A stretch of DNA of 27,700 nucleotides from JAUSIF01 sp036556265 (GTDB lineage Bacteria > Pseudomonadota > Alphaproteobacteria > Rhizobiales > Xanthobacteraceae): positions 1 to 27,700 of the forward strand of contig DATBJU010000025.1 of NCBI GenBank assembly GCA_036556265.1, read 5' to 3'. A model generated the notes under the pieces. It did not search any database, had not been told where the DNA came from, and saw only the letters and a list, made by a program, of their open reading frames with translations. The position numbers and the translations under genes were made by a program. Positions 1 through 7,847 of the stretch are shown piece after piece (position 1 is the first letter of the stretch; each line of letters begins with the position of its first letter).

Positions 1-9
1 GGTCGCGAG

Positions 10-38
10 AAAAAAGCGGGGCCCCATGGGGCCCCGCT
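10..38 (-). terminator. Rho-independent terminator of the symporter operon
   Basis: A perfect GC-rich inverted repeat (arms 15-25 and 28-38, two-base centre) is followed, read on the minus strand, by a run of six T (complement of A10-A15). It lies 28 bases past the stop of the leftward symporter gene, exactly where its transcript should end. Confidence 0.85.
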
Positions 39-65
39 CGATTTCTTTGCGGCGTGTTGCGGAGT

Positions 66-2066
66 TCAGTCCTTCTCCGCGAGCACGGGCCTGCCGCGCG
101 GTTTGCGGATCTCGTCGACAAACGCCTGCATCTCCCGTGACGGCTCCTTGTCGAGGAGGCTGACCACCCACATCACGAGGAAGCCGAGCGGCATGCCCAG
201 CAATCCGCAGTTGATGTTATTGAGGTCGAACCAGCCCACCTTCGAGGCGAGCGGGTTTGCGGCGCTCGCCGGCACGTCGGCGAGCCACCTCGGGTCGGCC
301 ATCACCTTGGCCACGTCGACGACCGGCGTGCCGGTCGCGGCGTTGAGCAGGGAGCTCATGCCAAAGTACTTGATGCCGGCCTGCGGGAAGTACCGCGTGC
401 ACACGAGGTAGAAGATGCACAGGCCGAAGCCGGCGATGATGCCGAGCACCGCCGCCGTCGTCGTCGTGCGTTTCCACCAGATACCCATCACCAGCGCCGG
501 GAAGTTGCCGGCCATGGCGAGTGAAAACGCCCACCCGACCATGGCCAGGATATCTCCCGGTTTTGTCGCAGCTAGTGTTGCTGCCACGACCGCGACAACC
601 AACAACAGCACTCGCGCGACGACCAAGCGACGCGCGGTCGGCGCGTTCGGATCGAGCATCTTGTAATAGATGTCGTGCGAAAGCGCGTTGGCTATGGCGA
701 GCAGCAGCCCGTCGGCGGTCGACAGCGCCGCCGCGAGGCCGCCGGCAGCGACCAGGCCCGAGATCACGTACGGAAGTCCCGCGATCTCCGGCGTTGAGAG
801 CACGATCACGTCCGTATTGATCACGAAGTCCTGGAACCGGACCACACCCGGATGCCCTGCGATCGCTTTGCAGGCTGCGATCACAGTTGCCGGATCGACG
901 GCGTTCTTGCCGCAGATCTGAATGAGGCCGATCTGTCCCCACGTGTACATCCACGGTCTGATCTCTTCGAGGTTCCTGCCGATGATGTTGGTGTAGACCT
1001 CGAGCTTCGAGAACGCCGCGTAGGATGGCGCCGAGAAGTACAGCAGGAAGATGAAGAACAGCGACCACGCCACAGATTTGCGGGCCTCACGCACCGTCGG
1101 GGTGGTGAAGTAGCGCATCAGGATGTGCGGCAGCGAAGCCGTGCCGACCATCATGCAAAAGATGATGCCGAAGTAGTTCAGCGGGCTCCACGTGGTGAAC
1201 GCCTGGATGTGCGGCTTGAGTGTGCCCGGCGCGCAGCTTGCCGCCGTGCACAAGGTCGCAAGACCAGTCTTCACCAGCTCCTGTTCGCGCGCCGTGATGT
1301 CCTGGATTGCCTGCCCGTACATGAGCTCCGGAATCGGAATTCCGTACTTCTTGGTGGACAGGATCACGATCGGAGTCAGGTACGCGACGATGAGCACGAT
1401 GTACTGGGCGATCTGCGTCCAGGTCACCGCGCGCATGCCACCGAGCATCGAGCAGAGCAGAATGCCGGCAAGACCCACGTACACTGCAACCTCGAACGGC
1501 ATGCCGAGGAAGCGTGAGGCGATAATACCCGTGCCGTAGACCTGCGCCGTCACGTACGTGAAGGACGCGCTCGCAAGCACGATCACCGCGAGGAAGCGCG
1601 CGAAATTGCCGCCGAACCGGTACGCCATGAAGTCGGGCACAGTGTAGGCGCCGAACTTGCGCAGGAACGGAGCGACATAGAGCGCGACCAGCACGTAGCC
1701 GCCGGTCCAGCCGAGCACCCAGGAGATACCGTCATAGCCCTGCAGGAACAGCGATCCGGCCATGCCGACGAACGATGCCGCCGACATCCAGTCGGCGCCG
1801 GTCGCCATGCCGTTGTAGAAGGCGGGGACGCGGCGCCCCGCGACATAATATTCGGAAAGTTGCGCAGTCCGCGTGATCACGCCGATGAGGGCGTAAATCG
1901 CGAGCGTGAAGAACACGAACAGATAGCCGAGGACGCGGTTCGGTACGCCGACCTGCTCGAGGATCGCGAGCAGGATAATGAAGGCGATGAAGCCGCCGGT
2001 GTACGTCCCGTAGAGCCGTCCCAGTTGCTTGGTGAAGTCGGAGGTGGATGCTGTCTGCGTAGCCAT
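66..2066 (-). CDS. Sodium:solute symporter, VC_2705/ActP-like (probable acetate or short organic-acid uptake)
   Basis: This 666-residue protein has the multi-pass hydrophobic pattern of the sodium:solute symporter (SSS) superfamily, with about 13-14 membrane segments across most of its length and a charged cytoplasmic tail. Early segments carry the typical family stretch around residues 75-125 (YYVAGRR, then GADWMSAASF), and a later one has GLAAALSTADGLLLAIANALSHD, typical of ActP and related carriers. The start is supported by a GAGGGGG ribosome site about nine bases upstream. Only 14 bases separate it from the DUF4212 gene, so the two are one operon; this pairing is characteristic of the VC_2705 subfamily. 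The substrate is inferred: acetate or a similar monocarboxylate fits the neighbouring CrbS/CrbR-like regulators. An extra loop with two cysteines (near residues 270-280) is a local peculiarity. Confidence 0.9.
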   Translation of the reverse strand: MATQTASTSDFTKQLGRLYGTYTGGFIAFIILLAILEQVGVPNRVLGYLFVFFTLAIYALIGVITRTAQLSEYYVAGRRVPAFYNGMATGADWMSAASFVGMAGSLFLQGYDGISWVLGWTGGYVLVALYVAPFLRKFGAYTVPDFMAYRFGGNFARFLAVIVLASASFTYVTAQVYGTGIIASRFLGMPFEVAVYVGLAGILLCSMLGGMRAVTWTQIAQYIVLIVAYLTPIVILSTKKYGIPIPELMYGQAIQDITAREQELVKTGLATLCTAASCAPGTLKPHIQAFTTWSPLNYFGIIFCMMVGTASLPHILMRYFTTPTVREARKSVAWSLFFIFLLYFSAPSYAAFSKLEVYTNIIGRNLEEIRPWMYTWGQIGLIQICGKNAVDPATVIAACKAIAGHPGVVRFQDFVINTDVIVLSTPEIAGLPYVISGLVAAGGLAAALSTADGLLLAIANALSHDIYYKMLDPNAPTARRLVVARVLLLVVAVVAATLAATKPGDILAMVGWAFSLAMAGNFPALVMGIWWKRTTTTAAVLGIIAGFGLCIFYLVCTRYFPQAGIKYFGMSSLLNAATGTPVVDVAKVMADPRWLADVPASAANPLASKVGWFDLNNINCGLLGMPLGFLVMWVVSLLDKEPSREMQAFVDEIRKPRGRPVLAEKD

Positions 2067-2080
2067 TGTTTGTTTCCCCC

Positions 2081-2335
2081 TCAGTCGTCTTCGGCGACGC
2101 CGTGCTTGCGATCGATCGCGTCCTGTTGCTTCGCGAACAGGAACAGCTGGACCACAAAGGCGATCAGCGACCCTTGCGCGGCCATGTAGAAGCCGAGCGG
2201 GAAGCCGATAATGGTGATCTTATTGAGCGGAAAGACGAACATGTGGACGACGTAACCGAAGAAGATCCACACAGCGAGATGGATCCACATGAGCCGACTG
2301 GTTTCGCGCCAGTACGCCTCGTCTTTGGACTGCAT
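2081..2335 (-). CDS. DUF4212 small membrane protein, symporter partner
   Basis: This 84-residue protein has two hydrophobic segments (about residues 17-40 and 45-70) separated by a short loop, matching the DUF4212 family. Members are almost always encoded immediately before an SSS symporter and are thought to be its accessory subunit. The reading frame stays open for a further 69 codons upstream, to 2542, but the ATG at 2335 is preferred: it has an excellent AGGAGGG ribosome site at 2344-2350 with eight-base spacing, and the resulting length fits the family. The stop lies 14 bases before the symporter ATG. It is probably the first gene of a two-gene operon transcribed from the 2336-2796 spacer. 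Confidence 0.88.
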   Translation of the reverse strand: MQSKDEAYWRETSRLMWIHLAVWIFFGYVVHMFVFPLNKITIIGFPLGFYMAAQGSLIAFVVQLFLFAKQQDAIDRKHGVAEDD

Positions 2336-2796
2336 TTGGATAGCCCTCCTGATTTCGCGACGGTGCGCGAGCCCCTGCGGGACCTCTGCCTCGAGTTGCG
2401 AAGGAAAATCGATTCCGGCCAGGACGAGGCCAGGCGTCTCCTCCAAGGTGACTTGGCCCGCCGGTTTTTTGTTTTCGTCGCGGGTCCGTTTTGGAAAATT
2501 AACATTCGGTAAACTTTGCGCCCTATACGACTTTCGGTGCACTGGGGTTATCTAAAGCGCCGAGTCGCCTGACGATTTTCGCATCGCAGCAGGGGCGGGT
2601 TACGCGCTTCGGGGCTGGCTGCACGCCCTGGCTCGCCGGTCTCGGTAGCCACGATCGCGCGACTTGACGGACGCCGCTTCGGGTCGTGCGTTATCCTCTT
2701 GTCTGAAGTGGCGAGCGGGCCACATCATCCTTTCGTCGAACGTGATATGAACGAAGGGGCGACGCCGGGGCGTCGTACCGGAGGGGACCAGGCGAA
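2336..2796. other. Divergent regulatory spacer between DUF4212/symporter operon and response regulator
   Basis: About 460 bases without a convincing gene. The stretch 2490-2560 is clearly AT-richer than its surroundings and is the likely promoter zone of the leftward operon. On the plus strand a TTGACG at 2664-2669 could be a -35 element for the response regulator, but no good -10 lies at the right spacing. The plus-strand ribosome site GGAGGGG (2780-2786) precedes the GTG at 2797. No operator could be assigned by eye. Confidence 0.4.
2344..2350 (-). promoter_or_regulatory. Ribosome binding site fixing the DUF4212 start
   Basis: Minus-strand AGGAGGG, eight bases before the ATG at 2335. It decides in favour of the short 84-residue form over the 153-residue open frame. 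Confidence 0.75.
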
Positions 2797-3465
2797 GTGG
2801 AGTCGTCCGAGCACTATCGATTCGTCGTCGCCGACGACCATCCCCTGTTTCGCGGAGCGCTACGCGAGGCCGTGACCACGCTGTTTGGGTCCGCAGAGGT
2901 CTTCGAGGCGGGTGGCTTCGACGACTTGCAGTCGCTGCTCGATCGGGAGGGCGACATGGATCTCGTGCTGCTCGATCTCGCGATGCCGGGCGTGCGCGGC
3001 TTCTCGGGTTTGCTGTTTCTGCGCGCGCAATTTCCCGGCGTTCCGGTCGTGATCGTATCGGCCACTGAGGAGCCCGGCGTCATTCGCCGCTGCATGGAGT
3101 TCGGTGCGTCCGGCTTTCTTCCGAAGACCCTCGACGTCGAGATCATGCGCTCCGCAATTCGCAGCGTTCTCGAGGGTGGGGTCTGGACGCCGCCCGACGT
3201 CGATCTATCGGGCAGGGCAGATGCAGCGACGCGCGATCTGGTCGGACGGCTTTCCACACTCACGCCGCAGCAGGTCCGTGTCCTGATGATGCTTTCCGAT
3301 GGACTTCTCAACAAGCAGATCGCCTTCGAGCTCAAAGTATCGGAGGCGACGGTGAAGGCTCACGTGTCGGCAATCCTGCAGAAGCTCGGCGTCGAAAGTC
3401 GAACGCAGGCGGTGATTGCCGCGTCGAAGATCGAAGCAGGCACCTGGCCGCGCTCGGTGAATTGA
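2797..3465 (+). CDS. NarL/LuxR-family response regulator, CrbR/ErdR-like
   Basis: This is a 222-residue two-component response regulator. The N-terminal receiver domain (about 8-125) has the acidic pair D13-D14, the phospho-acceptor D60 in LLDLAMPG, and the conserved lysine in the FLPK motif. A C-terminal LuxR-type helix-turn-helix (about 150-212) carries LTPQQVRVLMML and NKQIAFELKVSEATVKAHV. Translation starts at GTG, with GGAGGGG ten bases upstream. The family CrbR (Vibrio) / ErdR (Pseudomonas) controls acetate-utilisation genes and is phosphorylated by an SSS-domain kinase. Finding such a kinase convergent with this gene and an ActP-like symporter divergent from it supports that role. The orthology is inferred from architecture and neighbourhood, not from alignment. 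Confidence 0.88.
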   Translation: MESSEHYRFVVADDHPLFRGALREAVTTLFGSAEVFEAGGFDDLQSLLDREGDMDLVLLDLAMPGVRGFSGLLFLRAQFPGVPVVIVSATEEPGVIRRCMEFGASGFLPKTLDVEIMRSAIRSVLEGGVWTPPDVDLSGRADAATRDLVGRLSTLTPQQVRVLMMLSDGLLNKQIAFELKVSEATVKAHVSAILQKLGVESRTQAVIAASKIEAGTWPRSVN

Positions 3466-3489
3466 CGGCGTATCTTCCGCGTTCTCCGC

Positions 3490-3543
3490 TCATTCCCGCG
3501 CAAGCGCTATCGCTGCTGGGTCCCCGCTTTCGCGGGGACGAAC
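3490..3543. repeat. REP-like hairpin repeat between convergent genes
   Basis: The core is a perfect 8-bp inverted repeat (3520-3527 and 3532-3539) around a TTTC loop, preceded by a CATTCCCGCG segment. Sequences of this GGTCCCCGC...GCGGGGAC type are familiar intergenic repeats in Bradyrhizobium-like genomes. It sits between the converging ends of the response regulator and kinase genes and may also stop transcription, though there is no T-tract. Confidence 0.55.
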
Positions 3544-3577
3544 GAAGACAGATGGCACGTGCCGCGTTTCTGATGAT

Positions 3578-6500
3578 TTATTCCGCGGCCGGTCGCAACA
3601 CTCTCCATTGCGCGAGGAAGGCGCGCATCGCAGCCGGCTTCACCGGCTTGTTGAATACCTGGATGTCTTTCGTGCGTGCGCCGTCGCGTACCGCCGGGCT
3701 GCGATCAGCGGTAACGAGCGCGGCAGGGATCTCGCCCCTGAGCTGCAATCGGAGCGCGACGATCGCGTCGATGCCGTTCCCCTCATCGAGATGGTAATCG
3801 ACGAGCAGCGCGTCGGGCCGCAACCCGCTTTCCCGGATCGCGGCGAGGGCGCCCGCAAGGTCGGGCGCGGCAAGTACCTGACAGCCCCAGCCGGTCAAAA
3901 GCGATTCCATTCCAGCGAGCACTTGTGGCTCGTTCTCGATGCAAAGCACGACCACCCCCTCCAGCGGGGTCGCGGGGGGCGGTGCGTCGGGTGGCGGCGA
4001 TTCGACCTCCGGCAGCGTCGATGCGATCGGCAGCTCGACGGAAAACGTCGAGCCTTTGTTCGGAACCGAACGCAGCGTCACTTTGTGGCTCAGCACCCTT
4101 GCGATGCGCTCCACGATCGAGAGGCCGAGCCCGAGGCCGCGCGCGGCCTTCGCACCCTGCTCGAGACGTTGAAATTCCTGGAAGATGACCTTTTGCTTGG
4201 ACGTCGGCACACCGAGACCCGTATCGATCACCTGAATGGAGAGACGGTCACGACGGCGGCGGCAACCGACGAGCACGCGTCCCTTGGGCGTGTACTTGAT
4301 CGCGTTTGACACGAGATTCTGCAGCAGGCGCCGCAGCAGCCGCCGATCGGAACGCACCGCGAGTGACGACGGCACGAACGAGAGCTTCAGCCCCTTTTCC
4401 GCGGCGAGCGGCTCGAACTCGACCTGCAGCTGACCGAATATTTCGTCGATCCGGAACGTAGAAATCTCCGGCTGCATCGCCCCGGTGTCGAGCCGTGAAA
4501 TATCGAGGAGCGCGCCGAGGATTTCCTCGACCGCTTCGAGCGAGGCGTCGATGTTGGTTGCGAGTTTGGCATCGTCGCCGCGGCGCTGCCGCTCGACGAG
4601 GCTCGTTGCGTAAAGACGCGCAGCATTGAGCGGCTGGAGGATGTCGTGGCTCGCGGCCGCGAGGAAGCGGGTCTTTGAGATGTTGGCCTCGTCGGCCTCT
4701 GCCTTCGCTCGAGCGAGCTCAGCGTTGAGGCGGGTCAGTTCCTCGGTTCGCTCTTTCACGCGGCGCTCGAGGTTTTCATTCGCGCGCTCGAGCGCCTCGG
4801 CCGCCTCGACCGTCGGCGTGATGTCCGTGTACGTGACGACGATACCGCCGTCCGGCAACCGGTTCGAGCGAACCTCGACGACGATTCCGTGGTTGAGGAA
4901 GCGCTCGCGGAAACTTGCCGTCCGATTGACGTAGCGCTCCATGCGATCGGCGATGAACTCGCTCGCACGGCCCGGCCCGAAATCACCCCGCTCCGTGCCG
5001 ACGCGAATGATTTCGTCGAGCCCGACGCCAAGGCGCACGATATCCGGAGGCAGATCGAGCATTTCGCCGAACTGCCGGTTCCAGCAGATGAGGCGCAGCT
5101 CCTTGTCGAAGACCGCGATGCCCTCCTGCACGTGATCGATCGCGTTCTGCAGGATTTCGCGGTTGTACTGGATCGCCGCCGACGCGTCGTCGAGCAGCTT
5201 GAGCGCGGCCTGCGGCGACACCGTTCCTTTTCGCAGCAGCAGCGACAGCACGAGGCGCGACGAGGCGGCGCCGATCGCGGACGCGAGCAGATGCTCCGCG
5301 TAGCGCAGGACATGAATGTCGGCCTCGCTACGGGGATCGATGGGAACACCGCGACTTTGTGCGTAGCTATCGAACGATCGCCGCGTCCGCTCTTCACCAA
5401 GGTAGCGTGCGACGGTGGAAATAAGTTCTTCGACCGTCACCGACGAGCGCCAAAGTCGGAAGCTTGGCGCGATCGGTGTGCTGTTCGCCTCGACGAATAC
5501 GTTTGCCTGCAGCCGCTCGATCGGCGCCGCCGACGTGAGCAAGGAAACCGTCACAAACGCCAGGATGTTCAGCCCGAGGCTCCAGAACACGCCGTGCGTC
5601 AGTGGAGCCGCGTCGAGACCGAACAGTGCCTGCGGCCGCAGGTTTGCGATCCCCAGCAAGCCGGCGTCGAGGATTGTACGATCGAGCAGCCCTGCGGCAA
5701 CGAAGCTTGGCAGCAGCAGGGTGTAGGCCCACACCCCGACCCCGATTGCGAGGCCGGCGATCGCGCCACGCGCTGTAGCTCGGCGCCACAGCAGGCCGCC
5801 GAAAAACGCGGGGCCGAATTGCGCGACCGCTGCGAACGACAGGAGGCCGATCTGCGCGAGCTGCGCCTCTCCGCCCAGATGATAGTAGAGATAGGCGAGC
5901 AGCAGCACGCAGAAGATCGAGAACCGCCGGGCGCGCAGCAGCAGTGCACCCATGTCGTCGCGGGTACCGGTTTCCACACCGCGGCGGCGCAGCACGAGTG
6001 GGACGACGATGTCGTTGGAGACCATGATCGCCACCGCGACGCTCTCGACGATCACCATGGCGGTGGCGGCGGACAGACCGCCGACGAACGCGAGCAGCGC
6101 CAACACGTCCGCATGCGCGGAGAGCGGGAGCGCCAGCACGAACATGTCGCTGTCCACATTGCGCGAAGGGAATGTGATCAGACCGGCCATTGCGATCGGG
6201 ACGACGAACAGGTTGATCAGAATTAAGTAGAGTGGAAAGAGCCAAACGGCGCGACGCAGCTCGTCCTCGCCGTTGTTCTCGACCACCATGACGTGAAACT
6301 GGCGCGGCAGCAGCACGATCGCGAGCAGCGACAGCACCGTCATCGTGATCCATGTCGCCGGATTAATATTGTGCGTGAAGATCGGGAGGATGTTGCCGCG
6401 CTCTGCTGCCTTTCCGATCAGGTCAGCCGGGCCGTCAAACAGGTAGAAGATCACGAAAAGACCGACGACCAGGAACGCAACGAGCTTGACGAGCGACTCC

Positions 6501-7093
6501 GTTGCGATTGCGAGCATCAAGCCTTCCTGGTGCTCGGTCGCATCGATGTGGCGCGTGCCGAACAGAACCGCGAACGCCGCCATGGTAACGGCTACGACGA
6601 GCGCGAGGTCGCCGAACATCGGCGCGAGGGAAGAGGAGAACGGCTGTTGGCCAAGAATGGTGAGCAGCGATGCCGAAACGGCCTTGAGCTGAAGCGCGAT
6701 GTAGGGCACTGCGCCGATAACCGCGACCACCGTGACGATGGCGGCAACGACCTGGCTCTTGCCGTAGCGTGCAGCCATGAAGTCGGCGATCGAGGTAATG
6801 TTCTGTGACTTGGCCAGCCGCACGATCTTCAGGATCAGCGGAAAGCCGAGCACCACCATCAGTACGGGCCCGAGATAGATCGTGAGAAAGTCGAAGCCCT
6901 GCGCCGACGACAGGCCCACCGAGCCGAAGAACGTCCACGAAGTGCAATAGACTGCTAGCGAGAGCGGGTAGATCCATGGGCGGCTGCTGCGCGCGCCCCA
7001 ACGAGGCCTCGCCCGGTCGCCATAGCTCGCTACAGCGAACAGGAATCCAATATAGGCAAGGGCGAACCCGACGACGACCCAGCCTTGCAGCAT
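3578..7093 (-). CDS. Hybrid sensor histidine kinase with SSS transporter-like sensor domain, CrbS/MxtR-like
   Basis: This 1171-residue protein is a membrane sensor joined to a complete phosphorelay. Residues about 1-490 form a sodium:solute-symporter-like membrane domain. A PAS domain follows at about 645-760, then a coiled coil at about 765-805. The dimerisation/phosphoacceptor helix has H816 in ASHDILQPL. The ATPase domain has an N box near 925 (NLVSNAIKYTPKG), DTGLGVP near 959 and GLGLGLSIV near 989. The C-terminal receiver domain carries D1099. The ATG at 7093 is chosen over the frame's earlier start at 7183 because the first membrane helix begins directly after it and AGGTG precedes it. 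CrbS/MxtR/NahK-type kinases share this architecture and govern acetate or central-carbon switches. The adjacent CrbR-like regulator is the likely partner. Confidence 0.9.
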   Translation of the reverse strand: MLQGWVVVGFALAYIGFLFAVASYGDRARPRWGARSSRPWIYPLSLAVYCTSWTFFGSVGLSSAQGFDFLTIYLGPVLMVVLGFPLILKIVRLAKSQNITSIADFMAARYGKSQVVAAIVTVVAVIGAVPYIALQLKAVSASLLTILGQQPFSSSLAPMFGDLALVVAVTMAAFAVLFGTRHIDATEHQEGLMLAIATESLVKLVAFLVVGLFVIFYLFDGPADLIGKAAERGNILPIFTHNINPATWITMTVLSLLAIVLLPRQFHVMVVENNGEDELRRAVWLFPLYLILINLFVVPIAMAGLITFPSRNVDSDMFVLALPLSAHADVLALLAFVGGLSAATAMVIVESVAVAIMVSNDIVVPLVLRRRGVETGTRDDMGALLLRARRFSIFCVLLLAYLYYHLGGEAQLAQIGLLSFAAVAQFGPAFFGGLLWRRATARGAIAGLAIGVGVWAYTLLLPSFVAAGLLDRTILDAGLLGIANLRPQALFGLDAAPLTHGVFWSLGLNILAFVTVSLLTSAAPIERLQANVFVEANSTPIAPSFRLWRSSVTVEELISTVARYLGEERTRRSFDSYAQSRGVPIDPRSEADIHVLRYAEHLLASAIGAASSRLVLSLLLRKGTVSPQAALKLLDDASAAIQYNREILQNAIDHVQEGIAVFDKELRLICWNRQFGEMLDLPPDIVRLGVGLDEIIRVGTERGDFGPGRASEFIADRMERYVNRTASFRERFLNHGIVVEVRSNRLPDGGIVVTYTDITPTVEAAEALERANENLERRVKERTEELTRLNAELARAKAEADEANISKTRFLAAASHDILQPLNAARLYATSLVERQRRGDDAKLATNIDASLEAVEEILGALLDISRLDTGAMQPEISTFRIDEIFGQLQVEFEPLAAEKGLKLSFVPSSLAVRSDRRLLRRLLQNLVSNAIKYTPKGRVLVGCRRRRDRLSIQVIDTGLGVPTSKQKVIFQEFQRLEQGAKAARGLGLGLSIVERIARVLSHKVTLRSVPNKGSTFSVELPIASTLPEVESPPPDAPPPATPLEGVVVLCIENEPQVLAGMESLLTGWGCQVLAAPDLAGALAAIRESGLRPDALLVDYHLDEGNGIDAIVALRLQLRGEIPAALVTADRSPAVRDGARTKDIQVFNKPVKPAAMRAFLAQWRVLRPAAE

Positions 7094-7203
7094 GCTCACA
7101 CCTGGGCCACTCTTAATGTGGCGACAGTCTGGGAAAAAGGACCACAGCCGGCGCACCTTGTCCATGCCGGCCGGCCTTTTCATCGGTATTGGGCGGAATT
7201 GGC

Positions 7204-7839
7204 ATGGGCCTTTTTGATTGGTTCAAGCGTCCGGCTCCGATTGCGGGGCGCGCCGATCTCGTCGACTTTCTCGACACGCGCGCCGCCTATCTGGTGCAAA
7301 AGAGCATCTACGACTTTGCCCATGCCTGCGCGGGCATGGCCTTTGACCGGCTGATGCGGGAGGCGGAGTTCGTCGAGGCGATGGATCGGTCGCGCTGGCG
7401 CTCGTATCCGCTTGGGCTCGCCTTGATCGCGGAGACGGTGCACGGTGTCTTGCGGCCGGCGGCGGACGGCATGCCGCTTGCCGAAGCGCTTCGCGAGGCC
7501 GCTTTCGATGCCTTCGATCGATACCCGATTCCGGCAATGTTGGACGCCGAGATCTGGGTCGGCGAGAGAGCGGAGCTCGGCCAGCGCGTGCTCGGAATTG
7601 CGCTTCACGCGCCAAAGGCGGTGAAGGACATTCCGTTTGGGGTCTCGGAGCAACTCTACAACAACTTGCCGATCCACGCGAAGATTCGCGGCGATGATCG
7701 GGAAATCGTGATCAATCACCTGCGAACGAACCTCATCCGCATCTACGATGATTTTTCCCGTCGCGCCGACGTGGAAGGGCTTGTGCTCGAGCTCGGCGTT
7801 GCCGAGAAAGCCGACGCCGAAAACGCTGCCGCCGGCTGA
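7204..7839 (+). CDS. Conserved hypothetical protein upstream of the exonuclease-CBS-DUF294 gene
   Basis: This 211-residue protein has no membrane segment or signal peptide and no motif I recognise. It begins GLFDWFKRP, contains mostly helix-forming alternating charged and hydrophobic stretches, and ends in an acidic alanine-rich tail. A TTG 15 bases earlier is also in frame; the ATG at 7204 is preferred, although only a weak GGGCGG ribosome site is seen. It is divergent from the SSS hybrid kinase (110-base gap) and lies eight bases before the next gene, so it is co-transcribed with it. Base and codon use match the neighbours, so it is very likely a real gene. A role in the same regulatory circuit is a guess from position only. 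Confidence 0.75.
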   Translation: MGLFDWFKRPAPIAGRADLVDFLDTRAAYLVQKSIYDFAHACAGMAFDRLMREAEFVEAMDRSRWRSYPLGLALIAETVHGVLRPAADGMPLAEALREAAFDAFDRYPIPAMLDAEIWVGERAELGQRVLGIALHAPKAVKDIPFGVSEQLYNNLPIHAKIRGDDREIVINHLRTNLIRIYDDFSRRADVEGLVLELGVAEKADAENAAAG

Positions 7840-7847
7840 GGACGCGG

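Noticed and set aside
2336..2542. N-terminal extension of DUF4212 by 69 residues
   Set aside because: The frame is open, but a strong AGGAGGG site and family length place the start at 2335.
2664..2700. Sigma-70 promoter with TTGACG and TTATCC before the response regulator
   Set aside because: The spacing (about 21 bases) is too long and the -10 match is weak.
4889..6226. Long plus-strand open frame (445 codons) opposite the SSS hybrid kinase
   Set aside because: It is antisense to a protein with clear domains, has a composition rich in Arg, Glu and Gln typical of high-GC shadow frames, and shows no family motif.
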